Assembly: GCA_002348585.1 (NCBI GenBank)
Contig: DEBO01000127.1
Location: 10,277-29,443 of the forward strand
Direction of reading: 5' to 3'
Source: Alphaproteobacteria bacterium UBA2954
GTDB lineage: Bacteria > Pseudomonadota > Alphaproteobacteria > Puniceispirillales > Puniceispirillaceae
DNA: 19,167 bases
Shown: piece after piece, positions 1-7,519 of the stretch
Numbering within the stretch: position 1 is the stretch's first letter
How the letters are laid out: the number at the start of each line of letters is the position of its first letter
Translations under genes and position numbers: made by a program
Notes under the pieces: generated by a model
What the model was told of the DNA's origin: nothing
What the model saw: the letters and a program-made list of their open reading frames with translations, nothing else
The model's database searches: none

Positions 1-622
1 CAGCTATTTGCTCCGGCTCAATTTTATCTTCCATTTCATCACGCCTTTCCGTCATTTCTGGAAGGTTTAAGGCAACTGCGATGGCATACCACAAATACGC
101 TTGCTCATAATCTGCCTCTGGCAGAAAGGCATGATAGTAGAAGGCTAGCTGAGGAATAGCTTCGAATTCACCTGTCTCAACCCGGCGTTCCAGATGGTCT
201 TCAACTTTTGCCAAAACAGGTGCAAGTTGCTTTTCTGTCAGTCTGTCTCCTATTTCCTCCGCCATCTCCTCAGCCTGCTCAATGCCACCAAGTTGTGCAA
301 GTAATACCCAATATAAAGCATCTGCATAATTCTGCGGTCTGCCCTTGCCATGTCGCAACAGATAGGCCAAATTATATTGTGCCTCATATTCTGAGCGATG
401 AGCAGCGATTTCAAATAAATTCACAGCTAATTGGAAATTTCTATCTTTTACAGCCTGAACACCACGTGAAAATTCATCAATTCGTATTGTATTCATTTTG
501 GCTGATTCGTTAACATTTTGCGCTATGGCTGATGGATGTCCGAAACCAGAAAGAAAGAATATCGTAAGTAGGCCGAGCAGTGCAGAATAATTGACTGCAC
601 TAAAGGCCGAAAGTCGAGCCAT
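1..622 (-). CDS. Secreted Sel1/TPR-like repeat protein, 3' part outside window
   Basis: The reading frame opens with ATG at 622 and stays open to the left edge, giving about 207 residues of an incomplete protein. The N-terminus has a hydrophobic signal-peptide-like stretch (about residues 13-34, ending near SAIAQ). After it come helical repeats of Sel1/TPR character: one segment contains AQYNLAYLLRHGKGRPQNYA followed by DALYWVLLAQLGG, and a second contains QAYLWYAIAVALNLPE. Such proteins usually act as periplasmic or secreted protein-protein scaffolds. The start codon overlaps the stop of the upstream NHLP-like gene by one base (TAATG), so the two are probably translationally coupled. Given the H-ring genes elsewhere in the window, it could be an analogue of MotX, the Sel1-type T-ring protein of Vibrio. 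That is inference from architecture only. Confidence 0.75.
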   Translation of the reverse strand, partial: MARLSAFSAVNYSALLGLLTIFFLSGFGHPSAIAQNVNESAKMNTIRIDEFSRGVQAVKDRNFQLAVNLFEIAAHRSEYEAQYNLAYLLRHGKGRPQNYADALYWVLLAQLGGIEQAEEMAEEIGDRLTEKQLAPVLAKVEDHLERRVETGEFEAIPQLAFYYHAFLPEADYEQAYLWYAIAVALNLPEMTERRDEMEDKIEPEQIA

Positions 623-1008
623 TAACGGCCCGCCATCATCACTAGCTGCAGATAGAAAATCCTTAGCTTGAATTTTGAACCGGAGCGACGCTCAAAGACA
701 ACGATGCGCGGGCGCTGTGAGTCTTCGCGTTGGAATTCAATTTCTGTATTTTCTGGCAGAATAACTCCATTTCTTGCCAATGTCTTTGCCGGGTTACTTG
801 AAAAATCCCGACGAAAATCTGGATCAATCCAAATCTGCGCCAGCACCTTTCCTAAAATATCAGGTAGATATTTTTTCACATCTTCTCGTGAGGTGAATTG
901 GTGATTGTTCTCATTCAATGAGGATGGGGTTGTCACATGGCTGGCAGGTTTAATGCTCAACTCACGATTTGCCATGGGCACAAGAGAACGTGATGTGCTG
1001 CTTGACAT
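622..1008 (-). CDS. NHLP-leader-like (nitrile hydratase alpha-like) small protein
   Basis: A 128-residue protein. Its ATG is preceded by a strong AGGAGGT ribosome binding site seven bases upstream. The first ~45 residues are polar and without motif. Residues about 50-106 match the pattern of the nitrile-hydratase-like leader peptide (NHLP) domain of RiPP precursors: I-W-x-D-P-x-F-R at 59-66, NPAKTLARNGVILPENTEIE at 72-91, and a closing hydrophobic strand IVVFE at 102-106. The last 22 residues (basic and hydrophobic, ending MMAGR) lack the canonical Gly-Gly cleavage site. No modification enzyme or ABC transporter is visible in the window. It is the first gene of a coupled pair with the Sel1-like secreted protein. 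The domain resemblance is clear by eye; whether it is a peptide precursor, a stand-alone binding domain or a flagellar accessory protein is unknown. Confidence 0.75.
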   Translation of the reverse strand: MSSSTSRSLVPMANRELSIKPASHVTTPSSLNENNHQFTSREDVKKYLPDILGKVLAQIWIDPDFRRDFSSNPAKTLARNGVILPENTEIEFQREDSQRPRIVVFERRSGSKFKLRIFYLQLVMMAGR

Positions 1009-1123
1009 AATGAGAACCTCCTTAAATTTTCACCACAGTTTAACATAATGCTCAATAATCCATGTCTAAACAAGGTAAATTTTTCTCGCAAGATGACTCG
1101 CTCCCAGAAGTGCAGCTTTGCTT

Positions 1124-1139
1124 TGGCATGATATTTGCG
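1124..1139 (+). promoter_or_regulatory. Sigma-54 (-24/-12) promoter
   Basis: TGGCATGATATTTGCG matches the RpoN consensus TGGCACR-N4-TTGCW, with GG at 1125-1126 and GC at 1137-1138, exactly ten bases apart. The predicted start of transcription, near 1150, leaves a leader of about 22 bases to the ATG at 1172. This argues against the in-frame TTG at 1157 as start codon. Confidence 0.82.
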
Positions 1140-1171
1140 GTTTCCACTGACAATTTTTGGAGATCCAGGAA

Positions 1172-1960
1172 ATGATTTCAGTTATACGCTCAGGTTTAGA
1201 CGCCTCATTGAAGCATATCGGCGTTGTGTCCAATAATATTGCTAATGCGCGTACCACAGGCTTTAAGAAGTCATCTGCAACATTCCAGGACATCTATGCC
1301 CAGAAAACTACGCTTTTAAATCCAGGAAAAATTGGACAGGGGTCACGTGTGGAGAATGTGCGTCCCAGCCAGACGCAAGGCCCATTGATGCAGACAGGAC
1401 AGACACTTGATGTTGCAATCGAAGGGCAGGGGATGTTTGTCGTTAGGGCTCCAAACAACACGGCAGAGGATGCGCAGAGCTATACGCGTGATGGATCCTT
1501 TTCGCTTGATAAGGACGGCTTCATTGTCACAACAGACGGGCAGCGCGTCCTGTCGGAACAGGGCCAATTTATGCAAGTGCCATTCACGCTTATTGCTGGC
1601 GGGCGAGAATTAAGACTTGAAGACGTTACAATTGACGAATTTGGCAATGTAAGTGCACAGATGGGGCGTACAGATATTGTAGAAGTTGGCCGTATAGGGT
1701 TGGCCTTATTTTCCGATGTGAATGAGTTAACACCGATCGGCGGTAATTTCTTTAAAGCTAACCAGGCGTCTGGTCCAGCTCAAATCGAAGGTGCATTTCA
1801 AGGCGTCTATGGAAAAATTTTGTCCGGCACATTGGAAATGGCGAATCTAAGTATGACGAACGAGCTTTCTGTTTTGATTCAAGCTCAACAGGCGTTTAGC
1901 GGCTCTTCTCGGATGCTACAGGCAGAAACAGATATGACTAGACGGTTTACCAATCGTTAA
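1172..1960 (+). CDS. Flagellar rod/hook-family protein (FlgG/FlgF/FlgE family), stand-alone
   Basis: A 262-residue axial flagellar protein. The N-terminal rod motif is SNNIANARTTGFKKS (about residues 20-34). It is followed by the FlgE/F/G core with LDVAIEGQGMFVV and YTRDGSFSLDKDG. The C-terminus has the amphipathic helix that polymerises in the rod/hook (LIQAQQAFSGSSRMLQAETD). Length fits FlgG or FlgF (about 240-265) rather than a hook protein. The ATG at 1172 is chosen because GGAG at 1159-1162 lies nine bases upstream. The gene stands alone under its own sigma-54 promoter, far from flgBCDEF, and converges on the 136-residue gene to the right with a 9-base gap. A separate flgF begins at 18767 and flgG is expected beyond it, so this looks like an extra paralogue. 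FlgG serving as the only distal-rod gene cannot be excluded. Confidence 0.85.
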   Translation: MISVIRSGLDASLKHIGVVSNNIANARTTGFKKSSATFQDIYAQKTTLLNPGKIGQGSRVENVRPSQTQGPLMQTGQTLDVAIEGQGMFVVRAPNNTAEDAQSYTRDGSFSLDKDGFIVTTDGQRVLSEQGQFMQVPFTLIAGGRELRLEDVTIDEFGNVSAQMGRTDIVEVGRIGLALFSDVNELTPIGGNFFKANQASGPAQIEGAFQGVYGKILSGTLEMANLSMTNELSVLIQAQQAFSGSSRMLQAETDMTRRFTNR

Positions 1961-1969
1961 TTGTTAAAG

Positions 1970-2380
1970 TTACCTCAACGGCATATTAACCTGAAGACTT
2001 AAAATTTCTACTGTCTGATCTTCATCAATGAACAAAAATCCCTCAAGGGAGACTGGTAGATGCTGGCTCAGTTGCACAGCAAGAGTGACGGGGCGTACAG
2101 GAGTAACAGACAAGGTTTGTACCATCCGTTCAAACTGTTGCTCAATGACCTGAATTGTGCCTGTCATTACCGGCCTGTCTGCATTTATTTGCAAGGCGCC
2201 ACCTGGTGCGGGCTGATGAGAATCCGCAGCACAGATAGTGAGCTGGCAGCTACCTCTTGCAATATTCACTAAACCGCAGGATAAGAAAAGATGAGGCGTT
2301 TCCTGAATAGGTTCAAACCGCAAATCAGCTGTCTGCACAGACATCTGGATAAGATCGGTTCTTTCCCACTGATCTTGCAT
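1970..2380 (-). CDS. Unknown 136-residue protein at the end of the flhA-fliA operon
   Basis: A 136-residue protein starting six bases after the fliA stop codon, on the same strand, so almost certainly co-transcribed with flhA-flhF-flhG-fliA. I recognise no family. It has no signal peptide or membrane segment. Composition suggests a soluble, mainly beta protein, with alternating hydrophobic strands such as PVTLAVQLSQHLPVSLEGFL and QTVEILSLQVNMPL, and two cysteines in the first half. Its place suggests a cytoplasmic accessory or regulator of flagellar assembly, possibly linked to FliA. That is context only. No terminator hairpin is evident in the 9-base gap to the convergent gene on its left. 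Confidence 0.65.
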   Translation of the reverse strand: MQDQWERTDLIQMSVQTADLRFEPIQETPHLFLSCGLVNIARGSCQLTICAADSHQPAPGGALQINADRPVMTGTIQVIEQQFERMVQTLSVTPVRPVTLAVQLSQHLPVSLEGFLFIDEDQTVEILSLQVNMPLR

Positions 2381-2386
2381 GATGGT

Positions 2387-3100
2387 TCAATCCACCTGAT
2401 TGGCTTTTTCAATAAATTGGCGTAATTGAACGATAGCTGATTTTTTAATCTGTGATACACGGCCAGTAGACACTTCCAAAACTTCTGCAATTTCAAAGAC
2501 ATTTAGCTCTTCAACATAATATAGTTGGATGACAAGGGCTTCGCGCTCTGGCAGTTCTGTTAAGGCGTTCTTTAGTAATTTTTGAAGTTCAACTTCATTA
2601 ACCTCTTGTTCTGGATTGTTATCTGAGGAGGCAAACCAAATCGAAAATTGATCATATACAGAATCAATCGATTGTGGTGTGTTGGCCTGAAATGCAGCCT
2701 CCCATTCTGTCAGTCGTTCCTCGCTCATTTCCATTTCATCAGCGATCTCATGTCGATTGGGTCGGCGTAAAAGCTGGCGCTCAAGCTTTTGAACGGCTGC
2801 GTTATATTGTTTTTTTATCTGAATGGTCGTCCGGCAGAGATTCGAATTCTTGCGCAGAAAATCAACAATTGCTCCTCTTATTCGAATACTGGCATAAGAG
2901 GCAAAGCTGGCCCCGTCCAAAGGAGTATAATTCTGTGCGGCAACAATCAGGCCTGTGTAGCCGATTTGAATGATATCCTCTATCTCGGTAATATGGCGAG
3001 CCCGACCATGAATTTGCCATGCAATTTTTCGAACCAGCTCCGAATGTGAGTTGATCAGCTCATCTACATCAGGGTGCTGCTCTGCATAGGAATGTTTCAT
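2387..3100 (-). CDS. fliA: RNA polymerase sigma-28 factor FliA
   Basis: A 237-residue sigma factor of the FliA class, which directs RNA polymerase to late flagellar genes such as flagellin. Region 2 is clear: DIIQIGYTGLIVAAQNY (about residues 42-58, core binding) and FASYASIRIRGAIVDFLR (-10 recognition). Region 3 (LLRRPNRHEIADEMEMSEER) and region 4 (ELPEREALVIQLYYVEELNV, then the helix-turn-helix IAEVLEVSTGRVSQIKKSAI) follow. The ATG overlaps the flhG stop by one base (TAATG), with GGAGG upstream, indicating coupled translation. Its inhibitor FlgM is encoded at 10604, so the hook-completion checkpoint appears complete. The order flhA-flhF-flhG-fliA is typical of polar flagella in gammaproteobacteria. 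Confidence 0.95.
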   Translation of the reverse strand: MKHSYAEQHPDVDELINSHSELVRKIAWQIHGRARHITEIEDIIQIGYTGLIVAAQNYTPLDGASFASYASIRIRGAIVDFLRKNSNLCRTTIQIKKQYNAAVQKLERQLLRRPNRHEIADEMEMSEERLTEWEAAFQANTPQSIDSVYDQFSIWFASSDNNPEQEVNEVELQKLLKNALTELPEREALVIQLYYVEELNVFEIAEVLEVSTGRVSQIKKSAIVQLRQFIEKANQVD

Positions 3101-3894
3101 TAGCTTTTTGCCTCCACATCACGGTGAAAAAACCTGATACCATCATGTGTGTTTAAGGGTGCATTTAACATTTTTTTTGCCAATGCTATGAATGCCTTAG
3201 CTTCTGGGCTAGAGGGCTGTCCAGTCGCGATCGGCGCCCGTTTTATAATAGACCTGCGTATTGCACGAGACATAGGTATCATACCTGCGTAATGCAAATT
3301 TACATCCAGAAAGCGTCTGCAGATCTCAAAAAATTTGTCAAAATTGGTTTTAGCTGCAGCAGAACTGTCTGCCATATTTACCACAACGCTGAAATTTTGT
3401 ATATTTTTTTCAATATGAGCGGCCTTGATAAATGCATAGGCATCCAGAAAACTTGTTGGTTCTGCAACAAGAACTATCAGCGGAACAGCCGCTGCACTAG
3501 CAAAAAACAAGGAGCTTTCAGATGCGCCTGCAGGTGTATCGACCACAAGATAGTCAATTTCATTCTCCAGATCAGACAGAGATTGCAGCATCTGATACCG
3601 TGCATGATTATCCAGATTTAGCAATTCTAGAAGACCGGTACCTCCGGCGATGAACCGTAAGTCAGATGGTCCATCAGATAAAATACTGTCGAGACCAGCT
3701 GTGCCCCGCAGAAAATCTGCTGCTGTATGTTTTGGGTTGGTGCCCAGAAGAATATGCGCGTTTGCCATGCCAAAATCTGTATCAAACAGAACAACCTTCT
3801 TGCCCATTTTTGTCAGGCTCAGGGACAAATTCACCGCGCAGTTAGTTTTGCCTACGCCGCCTTTGCCACTGGTAACCGCAATCGAAACTGTCAT
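3100..3894 (-). CDS. flhG: FlhG/FleN, MinD-like ATPase controlling flagellar number
   Basis: A 264-residue ParA/MinD-family ATPase. The deviant Walker A motif SGKGGVGKTN (residues 9-18) carries both signature lysines. The switch region DTDFGMANAHILLG and the Walker B/switch II segment VVDTPAGASES are intact. In polar flagellates FlhG/FleN restrains flagellar number by antagonising FlhF and the sigma-54 activator (FleQ/FlrA type). The start has GGAG nine bases upstream. The gene lies 33 bases after flhF and overlaps fliA by one base. Unlike its partner FlhF here, it keeps all expected nucleotide-binding residues. Confidence 0.93.
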   Translation of the reverse strand: MTVSIAVTSGKGGVGKTNCAVNLSLSLTKMGKKVVLFDTDFGMANAHILLGTNPKHTAADFLRGTAGLDSILSDGPSDLRFIAGGTGLLELLNLDNHARYQMLQSLSDLENEIDYLVVDTPAGASESSLFFASAAAVPLIVLVAEPTSFLDAYAFIKAAHIEKNIQNFSVVVNMADSSAAAKTNFDKFFEICRRFLDVNLHYAGMIPMSRAIRRSIIKRAPIATGQPSSPEAKAFIALAKKMLNAPLNTHDGIRFFHRDVEAKS

Positions 3895-3927
3895 TTCTTA
3901 CAACTCCACTTCTGGCGGGCAAGCTGA

Positions 3928-5121
3928 CTAGAAGACAAGGCTGTTTGACGCATCTGTCTGAAAGTTCTCTTTAAGATATTGCGCCAGAATTTTGGCGGAC
4001 GCAAATGCGATAGCACCAACAACTGACTTTGTTCCCGATAACAAACTGATTCGTGCGCCAGATTCGGCCAGTGCAGAAAATTCGGCAGATGCAGTCTCGC
4101 ATTCATCGAGCTTTGTCAGCCCGACTGTTGGCGAAAGTGGAGCAAACTGTTCAACTGTCAGCGCAATCATCTTTGCTGAACTGCTCCCGGGTAAAGACAG
4201 GACTACAGCCGTATCTTGGTCACCCAGATATTGTTTCAGCTGGCTAACCCGCGCAACAGCATCTTCTGCTGGCAGTGTGACATCAACCACCATCATATCG
4301 AAATCAGTCATCTTGTCGAACTGCTGGTCAGGCATGTCCTGTGTAATCTGGCTTACTGTTATATTTAGTAGCCGGCCGTAGCTGCGCAACTTGGTGTCGG
4401 TTTCATTTAGTGTTGCTGACAGGCTTGCCAATGCTACTTCCTTTCCAGGATGTGAATCTTTGAGGCTGGCTGCCAACTTTGAGGCCAGAGTTGTGCGCCC
4501 GGATCCTGTTGCGCCAACAACAAAGATTACCCGTTTTTGAAGCAAGGACCCGCTTTTCTGATCAGCTAGGTCCTCTGCTAGACAATCTAAAAAAGAAGAA
4601 ACGCCATCATCATAACTAAGTCCCGCAAATGCCGTATGCAGACGCAAAATGGTGTTTTGACTGTAACCTGCACGGCTTAACTGCACGGGTGTGCTGTCCT
4701 GCAAACCTGCATTAATTCCGTCTGGGCCCGTCAGCATCATGCCTGATAATTTGCTATCCAATTGGTCAATTCTGTCTGCTATCAGACCCAACGCCTGCAT
4801 CATGGCCCGCTGGACTGACTCTGCTGCATGTGTTTGTGCGTTGGTTGTAGAGTTGTCTGGTGCCTGATTTTTTGGTGTATTTGCTGCTACGCGAGGCTTA
4901 CCAGGTAGAGAGCTGGATATTCCTGCGTTATACATATGTGAGAAATCGCTTGCAGCATGTGTCGGTGATGGCGACGGCAAATCTGCTCCATTTGTAGCTC
5001 GCATAACGACATTGCCGTCCTTTTTTGTTGTTGACAAAATCAAAGCATCTTTACCAAGTCGTTCTGCAATTTCGTCCATTGCTGAGGCGGTATCTGCGGC
5101 CTTAATAGTCAGCGTGGTCAT
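3928..5121 (-). CDS. flhF: FlhF, SRP-type GTPase-like protein with degenerate G motifs
   Basis: A 397-residue protein from the ATG at 5121. That start has AAGGAG eight bases upstream and is preferred over an in-frame ATG at 5154. The N-terminal domain (MTTLTIKAADTASAMDEIAE, then KDALILST) matches FlhF B domains. A linker rich in Pro, Ala and Asn (about 50-100) leads to the NG domain. The Walker A loop reads GATGSGRTT (residues 203-211), with arginine in place of the invariant lysine. The DTYR-type G2 motif is replaced by LSATLNET, and the DTAG G3 motif by DVTL (280-283). Only G4, TKLDE (336-340), is kept. FlhF normally recruits the first flagellar components to the pole in a GTP-dependent dimer. 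This copy probably binds or hydrolyses GTP poorly, or acts as a scaffold. It lies between flhA and flhG in the usual order. Confidence 0.9.
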   Translation of the reverse strand: MTTLTIKAADTASAMDEIAERLGKDALILSTTKKDGNVVMRATNGADLPSPSPTHAASDFSHMYNAGISSSLPGKPRVAANTPKNQAPDNSTTNAQTHAAESVQRAMMQALGLIADRIDQLDSKLSGMMLTGPDGINAGLQDSTPVQLSRAGYSQNTILRLHTAFAGLSYDDGVSSFLDCLAEDLADQKSGSLLQKRVIFVVGATGSGRTTLASKLAASLKDSHPGKEVALASLSATLNETDTKLRSYGRLLNITVSQITQDMPDQQFDKMTDFDMMVVDVTLPAEDAVARVSQLKQYLGDQDTAVVLSLPGSSSAKMIALTVEQFAPLSPTVGLTKLDECETASAEFSALAESGARISLLSGTKSVVGAIAFASAKILAQYLKENFQTDASNSLVF

Positions 5122-5165
5122 TTTGATATCTCCTTCTTTGCTGATGATCAGCAAATTATTGGGGC

Positions 5166-7313
5166 CTAATTCTGTTGTTCATCTTCGCCGCTTATTGTAG
5201 CGATGACGTTAATTTTTCTGCTCTCAGGCAACTCGGTAAATCCAAGTACAATCATGTCATCAATGTGATGTCTGATAATCGACGAGAGTTGTTTGCGGAT
5301 CGCTGGCGAGACCACCATGACAGCCTGCCGTCCTTCTGCTGATGCACGCTCTGATGCTGAATTGATTGATTTAATCATTTTTTCTGCCAATGCATTATCC
5401 AGCATCAAGCCAGCGTCACCTGACTGGCGGACCATTTGGATTAGCATATGCTCCAATTCAGAGCTGAGCGTTATGACGGGTAGAGGCTGGCTGAGCGGGG
5501 CAATTTGCTGGACTAGTAGACCAGCAAGGCCAGGGCGCAGAGCTTCAGCAGATTCACTGACGCTTAGATTCTTACCAGACAGATTGGCTAAGGTTTCCAG
5601 AATACGCCTAAGATCGCTTATCGGCATTCGTTCAGCCAAAAGCTCCCGCAGAATGCCAGTTAGGGAATGCAGCGGTATTAGTTTGGGCACCACAGATTGG
5701 ACTAAGCTAGGCGCAGAGTTAGACAAATTATCTAATAGGGCCTGAACATCGTCCTGTCCCAGCAACTCTCCTGCATATTTTGTAATTATCTGGCTGACAT
5801 GAGTGGTCAGTACTGTTTCTGGTTCGACAACAACATAGCCCTGAGATTCAGCTTCTGTTTGCTTATGCGCTTCAATCCAAGTGGCATCAATACCAAAGGT
5901 CGGTTCTTTAACATCAATACCGGATAGCTTAAGATTCGACTGCTCTCCCGGAATAGCCAGTTTTCTATCAGGATACACCTCATCCTCGCCAACAATGGTC
6001 TGACCGATCCGAAGACGATATTGATTGGCGCCAAGGCTCATATCATCACGCACGCGCACAGCAGGGATGACAAAACCCAGATTGCGGGAAATTTGTTTGC
6101 GCACACCAGTGATGCGGTTTACCAGCGGGCCGCCTGTCTGCTCGTCAACCATTTCAATAAGACCATATCCAAGTTGAATGGATACAGGTGAATTATCCGT
6201 CACATCAGACAGTTCAATCTTATCAGGTGAAGTAGGCTCGCCACCGTCTTCATCAGGGCCTCCCAGACCCTGACCGCCGCCCAGAGCGGCAGTGCCTTTA
6301 GCACTCTGCGCTGTCTCATTATCCTCAGGTGTGAAATTGCGTAAGAAATATGCTGTCAGGCCAGCAGCTGCGGCAGCGAACAGAAATAATAAATTTGGCA
6401 TTCCCGGTACAAAACCAATCAGCAACAGCACGCCGGCAACAGGTACCCATGCCCGAAACAAGCTGACCTGACGGCCTATATGTTTGGCCATATCTTGCGT
6501 GCTTGATACACGGGTTACGATAATCGCTGTGGCTATGGCTAGCAACAAAGATGGTATCTGAGCGACAAGACCATCACCAATTGATAACAAAATGTATGAT
6601 TCGGCGGCAGATTCAAGGCTGAGTCCATGTTGGGCGAGGCCAATGATCAGACCGCCGATTATATTAATTGCCAGAATCAGGATGCCAGCAATTGCATCCC
6701 CTTTTACAAATTTAGAGGCACCATCCATAGCACCATAAAAATCCGCTTCCTGTGTGATTTCCTCTCGGCGACGCTTTGCTTCTTCATTGCTCAGCACCCC
6801 TGCATTAAGATCAGCATCAATTGCCATTTGTTTACCTGGCATGGCATCAAGGGTAAAGCGGGCAGAAACTTCTGAGACACGACCTGCACCTTTAGTGATC
6901 ACCACTAGATTGATAATTACCAATATCACAAACACAAACATGCCTACAGCGAAATTGCCGGCGATCACAAACTGGCCAAAAGCTTCGATCACCTTTCCAG
7001 CGGCTGAACTGCCCTCATGGCCATTGCCGAGGATGATCCGTGTAGAGGCCACGTTCAGCCCAAGCCTCAGGACAGTGGCAATAAGTAAAAGGGTTGGAAA
7101 ACTAGAAAATTCGAGTGGCCTGTGTGTATGCATGGCCACCATAAGGATCAATAAGGATAATAGAATATTTGACACAAAAAATGTATCCAGCAGATAGACC
7201 GGAAGCGGTAATACCATCATCGCGACCAGCACAAGAATGCCAATCGGCATGATAAAGCCGCCAATTAATGATTTTACATTGCCTATCCCTAATCGGGATA
7301 ATGTCATTTCCAT
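5166..7313 (-). CDS. flhA: Flagellar type III export gate protein FlhA
   Basis: A 715-residue integral membrane protein of the export gate that receives substrate-chaperone complexes and couples export to the proton motive force. The N-terminal half holds about eight hydrophobic segments, starting with FIMPIGILVLVAMMVLPLPV near residue 20. The conserved FHIPEP-family cytoplasmic loop is present (ITKGAGRVSEVSARFTLDAM, then PGKQMAIDADLNAG). After an acidic, glycine-rich linker (about 340-370) comes the large cytoplasmic domain that docks chaperones. Length agrees with the family (about 690-710). The ATG at 7313 has AGGAG seven bases upstream. It is first in the operon flhA-flhF-flhG-fliA-unknown, under a sigma-54-type promoter at 7462-7477. 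Confidence 0.97.
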   Translation of the reverse strand: MEMTLSRLGIGNVKSLIGGFIMPIGILVLVAMMVLPLPVYLLDTFFVSNILLSLLILMVAMHTHRPLEFSSFPTLLLIATVLRLGLNVASTRIILGNGHEGSSAAGKVIEAFGQFVIAGNFAVGMFVFVILVIINLVVITKGAGRVSEVSARFTLDAMPGKQMAIDADLNAGVLSNEEAKRRREEITQEADFYGAMDGASKFVKGDAIAGILILAINIIGGLIIGLAQHGLSLESAAESYILLSIGDGLVAQIPSLLLAIATAIIVTRVSSTQDMAKHIGRQVSLFRAWVPVAGVLLLIGFVPGMPNLLFLFAAAAAGLTAYFLRNFTPEDNETAQSAKGTAALGGGQGLGGPDEDGGEPTSPDKIELSDVTDNSPVSIQLGYGLIEMVDEQTGGPLVNRITGVRKQISRNLGFVIPAVRVRDDMSLGANQYRLRIGQTIVGEDEVYPDRKLAIPGEQSNLKLSGIDVKEPTFGIDATWIEAHKQTEAESQGYVVVEPETVLTTHVSQIITKYAGELLGQDDVQALLDNLSNSAPSLVQSVVPKLIPLHSLTGILRELLAERMPISDLRRILETLANLSGKNLSVSESAEALRPGLAGLLVQQIAPLSQPLPVITLSSELEHMLIQMVRQSGDAGLMLDNALAEKMIKSINSASERASAEGRQAVMVVSPAIRKQLSSIIRHHIDDMIVLGFTELPESRKINVIATISGEDEQQN

Positions 7314-7461
7314 GACGGGCTCCTTGTGTCAAATATTAGACGGTATAGATTTTTTTGCTCGTTGTGCGCGTTCATTTTTAATCAACTAGCTGTATTTATT
7401 ATGTTTTATAAATTCATGGTGTTTTTGTTATTTAATTTATGCGTGTTCATCGACTAAGAAA

Positions 7462-7477
7462 GGCAAAATATGTGCCA
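7462..7477 (-). promoter_or_regulatory. Sigma-54 (-24/-12) promoter for flhA-flhF-flhG-fliA
   Basis: On the minus strand the sequence reads TGGCACATATTTTGCC. TGGCAC matches the -24 element and TTGC the -12 element, with ten bases between GG and GC. Transcription is predicted to start near 7451, leaving a leader of about 138 bases to the flhA ATG at 7313. Confidence 0.75.
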
Positions 7478-7499
7478 AGTCATTAAGAGGACATATTTT
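7465..7499. repeat. Inverted repeat, 9-bp arms with 17-base spacer
   Basis: AAAATATGT at 7465-7473 and its exact reverse complement ACATATTTT at 7491-7499. The left arm lies inside the -24/-12 spacer of the flhA promoter and the centre is just upstream of its -24 element. It could be an operator or activator site. AT-rich arms of this length may also arise by chance. Confidence 0.4.
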
Positions 7500-7519
7500 T
7501 TACTGTGAATTGGGGGCTT

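Noticed and set aside
1030..1075. Possible sigma-70 promoter on the minus strand before the NHLP-like gene (TTGTTT, 17 bases, CATTAT).
   Set aside because: Only 3 and 4 of 6 matches; such a match is expected by chance in AT-rich DNA.
5293..5745. 150-codon plus-strand open frame within flhA.
   Set aside because: It is antisense to the well conserved C-terminal domain of flhA and has no recognisable features.
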